Assembly (NCBI RefSeq): GCF_036711975.1
Contig: NC_091971.1
Location: forward strand, 22,141,501 to 22,205,500
DNA: 64,000 nucleotides
Origin: Onthophagus taurus
Taxonomy: Eukaryota; Arthropoda; Insecta; Coleoptera; Scarabaeidae
Direction of reading: 5' to 3'
Shown here: one piece after another, positions 23,280-34,124 of the stretch
Position numbering within the stretch: the first letter of the stretch is position 1
Layout: each line of letters opens with the position of its first letter
Notes under the pieces: model-generated
The model's database searches: none
What the model was told of the DNA's origin: nothing
Seen by the model: only the letters and a program-made list of their open reading frames with translations
Translations under genes and position numbers: made by a program

Positions 23280-23334
23280 TATATAAATATATCTCTGTGT
23301 GGGTGGGACATAGAGATATTTACTTTTTAATACA

Positions 23335-23806
23335 TAATGTATAGAAAATAGAAAAACTATGGTCACAGCAATCAACTAGATATTTTGGCAGCCAAACCTA
23401 TTTTTAGTTATAACTTCGTAATGCTGTACCCCATAACTTTGGTTTTCTGGAACAATAACTAGAACAACCCAGAACAACAAAGAAAATCTGATTTTTCCAA
23501 AAATGGGGGGCTAGTCAAAAAAACCCGTTTCTTTGGTTTTTCTCGCCAAGTTTTTATTTTTTCTGTTTACCGCTTTGGAATACTGTAGAACAACTCTAGA
23601 ACAATCCAGAACAACAATGAAAATTTTAAAAATCAAAAAATGGGGGCTAACTTCCCGCACTTCGTGGATCAGAAAATTTTCAAATTAACATACGTTACGT
23701 AGAAATGTTCAGTGATTACAACAAACTTTGTCGCAATTTGTTTTATAGAACGGTTGCGAAGATATCGATCTCTAAAGTGAGGGGCCTTGACTTTTTGCAC
23801 GGATAG
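23335..23806. repeat. Right arm of the long inverted repeat
   Basis: This is the inverse of 17040-17372 and, at its outer end (GAGGGGCCTTGACTTTTTGCACGGATAGTAG), of the element end at 47945-48000. It closes the composite structure that begins near 16560. The 440 bp to its right (23807-24250) holds only the 3' end of TAF12, including TTTATT (AATAAA on the minus strand) at 24101-24106. Confidence 0.65.
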
Positions 23807-24250
23807 TAGTCGCTTAAATTCGTTATAAAATATAATTTTTTTTTGTTTTGATCCATTTTTTGTGATAAAAGTTTTTAATATTAATGTCATGAATAAGCAA
23901 TGTAATAAATAACTTAATAGAACAACTTGGGGAATAACCCAAGTTGGATTTTATCTGTGAGTGCTAACATTTATATTTAAATTTACTGATTTATTAATCA
24001 GATAACATTAATAGTATGACTTAAAAATGTTTTGTCCATTATATTGAGGTTTTATTGTAACAGTTTATAAATTGAATTGTCAATTTTTTTCATGAAAACA
24101 TTTATTTAAAACTTAAAACCCATTTTATATTTATTACATGTACAGAATGAATCAAACAAAAATTCTTATTCTAAATAAAGATGGTCATTTTCGATTTTAG
24201 AAAAAAAAATTATTAACCTGATTACGATAATATTAATAATATGTAATAAC

Positions 24251-24970
24251 TTAATATTTTTTCAAAGCTTTTCTAATGAGTGCGAGTCTTTGTTTGTGTG
24301 CTTCCGTGGTTAAACTTCTCTTATAAGGTTTGAGTTCATCCGTACCAAGTCCAGGAACCCACATGTTGAAATTACGGCCTAAAAAATAAATAATAAAGAA
24401 CAAAATCGAAACCAAATTAATAATTTACTTATAAATTGTTGAATATCTTTAACTTCAATATTATTAACGTGACGATGTTTTGCTATTAAACTCGCGCCAT
24501 TTAACACTCGATCAACAAACTCATCGACGTAACTCAATAAAATTTCTTCAACTTCATCTTCCATATAAATATTTGGGTCAATATCTCTTACCAGGTCAGC
24601 CATTCGTGTTTTTGTTAAAACCTAAAACACAAATTAATTAAATTTCTTATATTTTTAGGTAAAAGAAGATTACCTGAAGAGATTCAGAAGGACCAGATGA
24701 TTGTGTAACATTTTTAACAGGACTAGTCCCTTGCACAGGGACAGTTTGAACATTAACTATACTTGAACCAGCTAAAGGCATGGTATCCATAATGACATCA
24801 GTTCGTATATCCCCTTGGCTTATGGTGTTTTGTGTTGTATGGGTAAGTGCTGTCGCTATCGGAATACTGTTGTTTGAATTAACGTTCACCACATTATGAG
24901 ACAACGGGACTTGGTTAATAACAATATTTTGGGGCTGAATTATGTTGTTGGTTAGTGAAGGTAAAGACAT
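24251..24970 (-). CDS. Taf12: Transcription initiation factor TFIID subunit 12
   Basis: TAF12 is a nuclear TFIID (and SAGA) subunit that pairs with TAF4 through an H2B-like histone fold. Three exons on the minus strand: 24674-24970, 24429-24621, 24251-24378 (205 aa in total, GT/AG junctions, phases consistent). The N-terminal about 100 residues are low complexity, rich in Asn, Val, Thr and Gln. The histone fold starts at MADLVRDIDPN (about 106) and includes EEILLSYVDEFVDRVLN and NIEVKDIQQFI. It is followed by NFNMWVPGLG and the conserved tail TEAHKQRLALIRKALKKY. Length fits insect orthologues. It is head-to-head with MED20. Confidence 0.95.
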
Positions 24971-25368
24971 TTTGATTGATTAAATTTTTAATGTGTTCAC
25001 CGAAAGGTTCGAAAATTTTTTAATTAAAAGTTGTTTTTATTTGAAAAACTGCGAGATCGTGCGAGGTGAAGAGGACTTAAAAGCTAAAACTGACTTACAG
25101 AAGTTGTTTTGCAGGTTAGGTGACAATGAAACAACTTCACACCAATAAAAAATATCACCTACTATTTTTAATTTTTATTATTAATTTAAAAAATTATAAA
25201 AATAAATTAATCAAAATAAAAAAATCATTAAACTGATTTAATTTTATTATCAAAAAAGAATTAGTAGTTTTTATAGATTACAAATGAAGTTAGATGCGTC
25301 ACTTTTGATAGATAAAATAATGACCTAACCTCAAACAACAAAATAAATAATATTTTAGAATCCTAATT
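24971..25368. promoter_or_regulatory. Bidirectional promoter region between TAF12 and MED20
   Basis: Only 398 bp separate the two start codons, which point away from each other, so both promoters must lie here unless distal. It is AT-rich with one GC-richer patch near 25040-25140. No TATA box in a convincing position can be assigned. Shared regulation of two general transcription genes is inference. Confidence 0.6.
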
Positions 25369-25995
25369 ATGGGTGTAACAGTTTTACAACATTTTCCTAT
25401 CCCCGAAAATCAAACGGGGCCGACTACAATAGAATGGATAACCAAAAAAATAACCGCACTGGGAGCAATGCAACAAGGTCAATTTTTAGTCGATTGTGAA
25501 ACATACATTTCAGTCCCTCAATTAGGAGCTCAAAGAACTGTACACGTTCTACACAATTCAGAACAACCAGCGACCGTTTTTTCTATACTTGAAACAGGGG
25601 CGAAAACCATACCTTTAATAACAGATGGATTATTTGATTTATTAATAATTAAAATGGTTAATTTTTACCAGAAACAAATTAAAATTGAATCGAAAGGGCC
25701 TAGATTTGAAATTGGTGATTTTTGTGTGAAGATTGGTTGTGTTACGATGAATTCGGCGTTTAAAGGGATTTTAGTTGAGGTTGAATATAGACCTTGTGAT
25801 ATTCCATCGATGTGTTGGAATTTACTCAGAGAATTTTTACAAGGATTTTTAGGAAACGTTGTTTTAAATAATCCACCACCTTATTTACAAAATAGATTAC
25901 AAGAGGTGTATACACCTATTGATACTATTCAACAGTATTTGGAACATTTTACTTCTTACCGGAAAAGTGTGGGAACATTTCAAAATGTAAAATAG
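25369..25995 (+). CDS. MED20: Mediator complex subunit 20
   Basis: MED20 is a head-module subunit of Mediator, which links activators to RNA polymerase II in the nucleus. It is a single 208-codon exon. The N-terminus MGVTVLQHFPIPENQ matches the conserved MGVT start of the family. Further conserved parts are GQFLVDCETY, FEIGDFCVKIG, VEVEYRPCDIP and CWNLLREFLQGFLG, in the expected order and near the usual length (about 210). Poly(A) signals AATAAA lie at 26004-26009 and 26019-26024. It is divergent from TAF12. Confidence 0.95.
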   Translation: MGVTVLQHFPIPENQTGPTTIEWITKKITALGAMQQGQFLVDCETYISVPQLGAQRTVHVLHNSEQPATVFSILETGAKTIPLITDGLFDLLIIKMVNFYQKQIKIESKGPRFEIGDFCVKIGCVTMNSAFKGILVEVEYRPCDIPSMCWNLLREFLQGFLGNVVLNNPPPYLQNRLQEVYTPIDTIQQYLEHFTSYRKSVGTFQNVK

Positions 25996-26039
25996 GTTAA
26001 GATAATAAATAAGGTTTAAATAAAATATTTTTTTTTGTA

Positions 26040-26320
26040 CTTTCACTGATTTATTTTGTTATATTTTTGTCTGACTAGTTTCGCCCTAAAGGCATCCTTA
26101 GAGACTTTGTTTAAAATTTTATATACAATCAAATCTTGAAAAACATAGTCTGTTCAATAAAATATCTTGATAAATTATATTTAATCCCGAAATTACATGA
26201 AAAACACTTTAAAAATCTTAAACACCACGTTACATTTTAAAATGGAGAAAAATTAAATTATACACATTAAATTATTATATTAATTATTAAAGTTTATTTG
26301 CAAGTTGTTTGATATTTCAG
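26040..26320 (-). mobile_element. Probable PLE 3'-tail remnant beside the satellite
   Basis: On the minus strand, GTCTCTAAGGATGCCTTTAGGGCGAAACTAGTC resembles the CTGA..GATG..CGAAAC tail signature of Penelope-like elements. It lies directly left of the satellite array. It has no coding content, and the assignment rests on that short motif. Confidence 0.4.
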
Positions 26321-28215
26321 CAAGTTATCCATGAAAATTGCAACATCTAAAATTTTATGAAAACTTCAAATATTGTTTTCTCAAAAACTAAAAGTTATTT
26401 TTCAAAACGGGTAGGTTCATTGAAAAGAGGACACTTTTATTAACACTTTGGGAAATTTTCATACCCATATTCCAAGAAATGAATTTTATACGAATTTTTA
26501 AAACTTAATCGGCGAAAATTGCAAAATTCGAAGAAATTGTAGATTATTTCAAAAATTTATTTCTCAAGAACAAAAAGTGATTTTTCAAAACGGCTTGTTG
26601 CATTAAAAAGAGGATACTTTAATTAATCATTGGTGATATTTACACAAAGATTCTTAAAGAAATAAATTTTATAGCGAATTTTGAAAGTTATCGATGAAAA
26701 TTGCAACATCGAAAATTTTATCAAAACTTCAAATATTGTTTTCTCAAAAACTAAGTTATTTTTCAAAACGAGTTGGTTCATTGGAAGGAGGACACTTTTA
26801 TTAACACATTGGGAAATTTTCATACTCATATTCCAAGATATCGATTTTATACGAATTTTTAAAACTTAATCGGCGAAAATTGCAAAATTCGAAGAAATTG
26901 TAGATTATTTCAAAAATTTATTTCTCAAGAACAAAAAGTGATTTTTCTAAACGGCTTTTTGCATTAAAAAGATGATACTATAAGTAATAATTGGTTGTAT
27001 TTCCACAAGGATCCCTCAAGAAATTAATTTTATAGCGAATTTTGAAAGTTATCGATGAAAATTGCAACATCTAAAATTTTATCAAAACTTCAAATATTGT
27101 TTCTCAAAAACTAAAAGTTATTTTTCAAAACGTATACGTTCATTGGAAAGAAGACACTTTTATTAACACTTTGGGAAATTTTCATACTCATATTCCAAGA
27201 AATGGATTTTATACGAATTTTTAAAACTTACTCGGCGAAAATTGCAAAATACAAAAAAATTGTCGATTATTTCAAAAATTTATTTCTCAAGAACCAAAAG
27301 TAATTTTTCAAAACGGCTTTTTACATTAAAAAGAGAATTCCTTAATTAATAATTGATGATATTTCCACAAGGATAATCCAAGAAATTAATTTTATAGCGA
27401 GTTTTGAAAGTTATCGATGATAATTGCAACATCTAAAATTTTATCAAAACTTTAAATATTGTTTTCTCAAAAACTAAAAGTTATTTTTCAAAACGTGTTC
27501 GTTCATTGGAAAGAGGACACTTTTATTAACACTTTGGGAAATTTTCATACCCATATTCCAAGAAATAGATTTTATACGAATTTTTAAAACTTAATCGGCG
27601 AAAATTGCAAAATTCGAAGAAATTGTAGATTATTTCAAAAATTTATTTCTCAAGAACTAAAAGTGATTTTTCAAAACGGCTTTTTGCATTAAAAAGAGAA
27701 TACTATAATTAACAATTGGTCATATTTCCACAAGGATCCTTCAAGAAATTAATTTTATAGTGAATTTTGAAAGTTATCGATGAAAATTGCAACATCGAAA
27801 ATTTTATCAAATCTTCAAATATTGTTTTCTCAAAAACTAAAACCTATTTTTGAAAAGGGGTTGGTTTATTGGAAAGAGGACACTTTTATTAACACTTTGG
27901 GAAATTTTCATACTCATATTCCAAGAAATGGATTTTATACGAATTTTTAAAACTTAATCGGCGAAAATTGCAAAATTCGAAAAAATTGTATATTATTTCA
28001 AAAATTTATTTCTCAAGAACTAAAAGTGATATTTCAAAACGGCTTGTTGCATTAAAAAGAGAATACTTTAATTAATAATTGGTGATATTTCCACAAGAAT
28101 CCTTCGAGAAATTAATTTTATAGGCAATTTTGAAAGTTATCGATGAAAATTGCAACATCTAAAATTTTAACAAAACTTCAAATATTGTTTTCTCAAAAAC
28201 TAAAAGTTATTTTTA
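26320..28215 (+). repeat. Satellite array 1: about 362 bp dimeric unit
   Basis: The motif ATTGCAACATC(T/G)AAAATTTTAT recurs near 26338, 26702, 27063, 27424, 27787 and 28150, a period of about 361-364 bp. Each unit consists of two related ~181 bp halves. Half A runs from ATTGCAACATC... through GAGGACACTTTTATTAACACTTTGGG to AACTTAATCGGCGA; half B from ATTGCAAAATTCGA... through TTTTGCATTAAAAAGAG to AAAGTTATCGATGA. Both halves share the TTTCTCAAGAACTAAAAGT core. It is a higher-order repeat about 5 units long and strongly AT-rich. Short chance ORFs within it are not genes. Confidence 0.9.
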
Positions 28216-29020
28216 ATAAAATAAAAATTTTTTAAAAGTTTCTTAAGGAAATAACATAATGAAACCATAAAACGTTCATAACAATAATTGGAGATGTAAA
28301 AAGTTTATGAAAAATAAAACGTGAAAAGTGACAACTATATTAAAATAAACAAATCAGTAATCGTCAATCAAATTACATCACAAATAAAATTCATTTATTT
28401 TTATCTATTTGAAAAAAATATGAATAAATGTTACTCAAATTTTCTGTATCTAACTTGAAATTTACAATATTATTTTCAGCGTTAATATGAAACATTTCAA
28501 GGAATAATCTATTGTGATAATTTGATTCCTTGTCCAAAATTATTGTGTTTTCAAAATCAAAAATATGGTTATGGTCAAAAGCGCGTTTTGAGAGAGCACA
28601 AGATGTTTTTTTTAATTTAGTGTCACTTTTGAGTTTATTAACCAAACGCTACTTTTTAACCATTGTTTAGTTTGTCCAATGTATTTACCATTACAACCTT
28701 TACAAGTAATACAATATATAAGTTCCGACTCTAAGAATTTTTCTGTTTTATCTTTTAAAGTTGAGAAATATTTATTTATTTTTTTTGGGTATATATTGAT
28801 GAATGTCAAATTATGTCGTTTTAAATGTATTCGAAGTAATTCTGTCAATCCAGGGGTATATGGAATTTTTTTATATTGTTTTAATTGTGTCGATGTATTA
28901 AAATGTTTACTGATGTTACGTTGTAAATTAGTGGAAAATAGTAATTTATTAAGGAGTTTTCTTGGATAACCATTATTTTCAAACATATTACGTAAGATTT
29001 TTAGATTCTTATCTAAAATT
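28216..29020 (-). mobile_element. PLE GIY-YIG endonuclease relic embedded in satellite
   Basis: On the minus strand, LESELIYCITCKGCNGKYIGQTKQWLKS near 28665-28735 is a PLE GIY-YIG nuclease, preceded by the usual FSTLKDKTEKFLES linker. The C-terminal part (FDHNHIFDFENTIILDKESNYHNRLFLEMFHI to SNIYSYFF) follows in another frame to a stop at 28391. A frameshift lies at about 28620-28645. No RT is present upstream; satellite sequence resumes at about 29020. The 28216-28390 stretch is its non-coding 3' tail. Confidence 0.85.
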
Positions 29021-29325
29021 ATCGATAAAAATTGCAACATCGAAAATTTTATCAAAACTTCAAATATTGTTTTCTCAAAAACTAAAAGTTAGTTTTCAAA
29101 ACGGGTTGGTTCATTGGAAAGAGGACACTCTTATTGACACTTTGGGAAATTTTCATACTCATATTCCAAGATATCGATTTTATACGAATTTTTAAAACTT
29201 AATCGGCGGAAATTGCAAAATTCGATAAAATTGTCGATCATTTCAAAAATTTGTTTCTCAAGAACTGAAAGTGATTTTTCAAAACGGCTTTTTGCATTAA
29301 AAAGAGGATACTTTAATTAATAATC
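29020..29325 (+). repeat. Satellite array 1, continuation beyond the PLE relic
   Basis: One more, nearly complete, A plus B unit in the same orientation as 26320-28215. It starts AATTGCAACATCGAAAATTTTATC and ends within half B. Confidence 0.85.
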
Positions 29326-29729
29326 GAAAGTGATAACAGCGACAGTTCTGTTAGTAATGAATGTGATGATGAATTATAAGCGAAGAGAAGAAAACTAGAC
29401 GAAACTGCAACAAGAGATTTTATATATCGTATTGGGATTGTTACGATGATGTTACTAATGAAACGCAATATATTAATAAAATACTACAATTCATTATTAT
29501 TAACGACAAGTTAACTGTATGTTATATAATTTTTCTATAAAGATAATAAGTATCTAAAACTCGCTACTACAAATATTTACAAAATGAGATCAATTAAACA
29601 AAGTTATAGTTACATTGAGTTGCTACATTAAATTGTACTTACATAAAAATTCAACTACAGTTAATACAATTACAGTTTAAGATCGGTATTTACAAATTAC
29701 ATTTTTGCAGCTATTTTTTCAGCATATTT

Positions 29730-30330
29730 GATTCATTATGAACCTCTTCAGCGTAGTAGGAATTTTTTCAATAATTATTTTTCTGTATGAATCTGCATTT
29801 AATGGTTTATTTCATAACATACACTCAATAAAATGACAGACAAAAACTCCACAATTGTAACTATCTGCTTGTAAAGGATAATCTACCTTTCTAAGTTTAC
29901 ACGTTGCCCAACGGTGTGGTTTTCAAATTTGTTTTATATGATCCTGGTTGTTATTAAAGATCGTATTTTCATATTGTGAATTGTATGTTAATGGATCCAT
30001 GCATGTTATTGTGTGAGTGTTTAAGTTTGCAAACATTATCGTCAAAAAATGCCGCTGAACGACGTGGTATATCGGAACTATTACAATGTCGATGTTCTCA
30101 TGTTGTTTTCTTTTAGCACTATGTAAACTGAATAAAATTAAAATTAGTTGGCACGGGAATATGTGGACGTTAGTTCTATTCATTAATGAACACAATATTG
30201 CAGAATATTTTTCTATTATAAAATTATCTAAGTACATATCAGAGATATTTTTGTGCTGTAAAAGGGTTTGAAAACTTTTCTTTACTGAACACGGCTACTA
30301 CACAGTCTTTCGAAAATTTACGTGGCATTG
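29730..30330 (-). pseudogene. Ulp1/C48-like cysteine protease gene, disrupted
   Basis: On the minus strand, YLDNFIIEKYSAIL (near 30195-30235) is the start of a Ulp1-like fold. IVIVPIYHVVQRHFLTIMFANLN (near 30030-30100) fits the region of the catalytic His, MDPL that of the Asp, and QADSYNCGVFVCHFIE (near 29836-29880) the Gln and Cys box. A stop at about 29923 interrupts the frame between the Asp and Cys boxes, and another stop (ECML*) follows the Cys box. C48 domains occur in SUMO proteases and in several DNA transposons. The setting, between satellite arrays, favours a transposon origin. Which transposon is unclear. Confidence 0.6.
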
Positions 30331-30339
30331 TAACGTCGT

Positions 30340-32190
30340 TGTTGGTAACAAAAGAATTTCTTTTCTGACTAATTGTTAAATTTTGTTTCAATTTGTTTAA
30401 TTAGTTTGTGTGAAAAACAATTTTTAAACAACAAAAACGACTTTTTTATCAAATATAGGTGGTATAAAACAATCATTGCTATACTACAAAACGAAGAACG
30501 ACAAAAATCCTAAATTACAATACTATATATATAGTTGTATTCATGTTCTAAAGTTATATTTCTTGTCACTTTGTGCACTTTTCACTACTTGTTTTTGTTC
30601 TGGCAATTTTAAATATTGTAATGTTTTCAAAATTTATTGTTTCTTACAGGATAAAAAAAAATACAAACTTTACTTAACACAAAATTGTAAAAAAAAAACT
30701 GTTGGGCGCCAAATGTCTTATTTCACACTCCTGTTACGACTCCACTCTCAGTAGCATTCTTCTATACTCAACTTCCAGAATCGCATACAAATTATTTTAT
30801 AAAAATAATAATTCGGAGAGATCCGCTCTCGTTGGAAGTTCAAATTCAACTGACTCTGTTTAGTTTTTATTAGGGTTCCACTTGTCTGCTCTTCTACATC
30901 GTCGTATCCATCCATCTGTTACAAGTTTAGCAGCTAAATCCGTTCTTTTGGGAAAACAATAAGGTTATTATTGCACCCAAACACTCCACATCTGCAACAT
31001 GGCATATTTTTGATAATCGGATACGTTTTCCCTATAAATTACCGACTCATAAATTTATAAAGCACAAAATTATTGTGACTTACATACCAAATTTATGATA
31101 AAAGTTGCACAGCACAGTTATAGTCTTTAAATAAAGACATTGAATTTAAAATAAAAACACAATGTAATTATCTTTAAACAGCAGCAAAAGTATTCAGAAT
31201 TTCACAGCAGCACAGATTTACAGGGCTCTAAGTACAAGATACAAGAATTTGTCACAGTCCATATCAAAGTTTATACGTACCTATAGCGATTTCTGCTTTT
31301 ACTAGATTAAACACATTCTATTTCTATCAGGTTGCCAAACCGATTCCATTATTGAAATTCCATTATTTGTTCCACAAAAGTGTTGCTAATTGGAATAGAC
31401 AGTGCTTTACTAACAATCTTTTTTATTTCTATTGCATCAATTGTTGTAAATATAGTAACCCATGTTTTGTCCATATTACCGCAAACAGGATCATTTCGAA
31501 GTTGGATAATATATTGCCCAATTACACCAATTTCATCGTACCGTTTATGTTTAAAATTGAGGCAATTTTCAAAATGATTTCAAAATTTAAATCATTCATT
31601 TTTATATTAAGAGTAGACAGATATTTAAAAGTAGAATTTTCTAAGTTATAATATTTTTTAATACATTCCAAAGTGCGTTCATAAACTTCTCTAGCCTCAA
31701 ATATAAATATGTTTTGATCTTTTTTTTTGAAGTGACGAGTTTTCAACTTATTTGTAATAGAGGTAAAGTTGGGGTAAAGATGGAGATGTTAAATCGTGTT
31801 CCAATTCATTCTCCTAAGATTTGATGAATTTCCAAATGAAAACATCGCAATTGTCTTGTCCCTGATTTAGAAAATACTGCTTGATTGCATGACAATACTC
31901 TGTCAACCATCATGTCTAATATCAAATGTAGTTCCACATAATTTGTACCTCCCAGTTAGTTCATTTTCCCTTTACAACCAATTTTTGTATTCATTTTGCG
32001 AAATGAATTGTTGATTGTACGAATGATAACCATTCGTCATTGAAGGAAACAAAATACTTCTTCTTTTTCTTTGGAGTTTCTGATATTCTTAAAGCTCTAT
32101 AACAAAATTCTTACCTCTTCGTTTTAACTTATAAAATTTAATTACAGAAAGGGATAAAGGCACAAGCTACACGCTACAGTATCAAAACTG
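30340..32190. other. Long AT-rich stretch, no gene recognised
   Basis: Many short chance frames on both strands. A minus-strand ORF at 31522-31746 (YERTLECIKKYYNLENSTFKYLSTL) might be a transposase fragment but has no diagnostic motif. Confidence 0.4.
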
Positions 32191-32195
32191 ACACT

Positions 32196-32300
32196 GATCA
32201 CTAGTGATGGAACGGATATCCGGCAACTATCCGGCCGAATACCGGATAGTTACCAAATATCCGGCATTGACCAATATTAAAAACCTATTACTTAGTACTC
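32196..32300. mobile_element. hAT-like terminal sequence with CCGGATAT inverted motifs
   Basis: CACTAGTGATGGAACGGATATCCGGCAACTATCCGGCCG... followed by CCGGATAGTTACC...ATATCCGGC. Sequences of this kind, a TAGTGATGG start and repeated ATCCGG, form the ends of many insect hAT elements. Only one end is present. Confidence 0.45.
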
Positions 32301-32411
32301 TACCATTCACAAGAATTAGTATCTCTTTTAGGTGTTGAACACTGCAGATAATAATCAAGTTCAACCCCAATAGGACTTTTTCATTGAATACAACTTTATT
32401 TATATCAGGTT

Positions 32412-34124
32412 TGACATTTTGCCAAAGTATTAATAAAAGTGTCCTCTTTCCAATGAACCAACCTGTTTTGAAAAATCACTTTTAGTTCTTGAGAAATAAA
32501 TTTTTGAAATAATCTACAATTTTTTCAAATTTTGCAATTTTCGCCGATTAAGTTTTAAAAATTCGTATAAAATCCATTTCTTGGAATATGAGTATGAAAA
32601 TTTCCCAAAGTGTTAATAAAAGTGTCCTCTTTCCAATAAACCAACCCGTTTTCAAAAATAGTTTTTAGTTTTTGAGAAAACAATACTTGATAAAATTTTC
32701 GATGTTGCAATTTTCATCGATAACTTTCAAAATTTGCTATAAAATTAATTTTTTTAAGGATCCTTGTGGAAATATTACCAATTGTTATTTATAGTATTCT
32801 CATTTTAATGCAAAAAGCCGTTTTGAAAAATAACTTTTAGTTCTTGAGAAATAAATTTTTGAAATAATCTACTATTTTTTCAAATTTTGCAACTTTCGCC
32901 GATTAAGTTTTAAAAATTCGTATAAAATCCATTTCTTGGAATATAAGTATGAAAATTTCTCAAAGTGTTAATAAAAGTGCCCTCTTTCCAATAAACCAAC
33001 CCGTTTTGAAAAATAAGTTTTAGTTTTTGAGAAAACAATATTTGGAGTTTTGATAAAATTTTCGATGTTGCAATTTTCATCGATAACTTTCAAAATTCGC
33101 TATAAAATTAATTTCTTGAAGGATCCTTGTGGAAATATTACCAATTATTAATTATAGTATCCTCTTTTTAATGCAACAAGCCGTTTTGAAAAATCACTTT
33201 TAGTTCTTGAGAAATAAATTTTTGAAATAATGTACAATTTTTGCGAATTTTGGAATTTTCACCGATTAAGTTGTAAAAATTCGTATAAAATCCATTTCAT
33301 GCAATATGAGTATGAAAATTTCCCAAAGTGTTAATAAAAGTGTCATCTTTCCAATAAACCAATCCGTTTTGAAAAATCACTTTTAGTTCTTGAGAAATAA
33401 ATTTTTTAAATAATGTACAATTTTTGCGAATTTTGGAATTTTCACCGATTAAGTTGTAAAAATTCGTATAAAATCCATTTCCTGCAATATGAGTATGAAA
33501 ATTTCTCAAAGTGTTAATAAAAGTTTCCTCTTTCCAATAAACCCACCCGTTTTCAAAAATAGCTTTTAGTTTTTGAGAAAACAATATTTGAAGATTTGAT
33601 AAAATTTTCGATGTTGCAATTTTCATCGATAACTTTCAAAATTCGCTATAAAATTAATTTCTTGAAAGATCCTTGTGGAAATATCACCAATTGTTAATTA
33701 TAGTATTCTCTTTTTAATGCAACAAGCCGTTTTGAAAAATCACTTTTAGTTCTTGAGAAATAAATTTTTGAAATAATCTACAATTTCTTCGAATTTTGCA
33801 ATTTTCGCCGATTAAGTTTTAAAAATTCGTATAAAATCCATTTCTTGGAATATGGGTATGAAAATTTCCCAAAGTGTTAATAAAAGTGTCCTCTTTCCAA
33901 TGAACAAACCCTTTTTGAAAAATAACTTTTAGTTTTTGAGAAAACAATATTTGAAGTTTTGATAAAATTTTCGATGTTGCAATTTTCATCGATAACTTTC
34001 AAAATTCGCTATAAAATTAATTTTTTGAAGGATCCTTGTGGAAATATTACCAATTGTTAATTATAGTATTCTCATTTTAATTCAAAAAGCCGTTTTGAAA
34101 AATCACTTTTAGTTCTTGAGAAAT
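32412..34124 (-). repeat. Satellite array 2, inverted relative to array 1
   Basis: The same A/B dimeric satellite as at 26320-28215, on the opposite strand: GATGTTGCAATTTTCATCGATAAC and TTTGCAATTTTCGCCGATTAAG alternate. The sub-stretch around 33180-33480 has two B-to-A junctions close together (GTACAATTTTTGCGAATTTTGGAATTTTCACCG repeated), suggesting local unequal exchange. It ends sharply inside a unit at 34124. Confidence 0.88.

Noticed and set aside
31522-31746. Minus-strand ORF as a hAT transposase piece
   Set aside because: There is only vague similarity and no diagnostic residue; left within the unassigned stretch.
26320-34124. CRISPR-like or other regular array
   Set aside because: The unit is ~362 bp with no unique spacers; this is eukaryotic satellite DNA.
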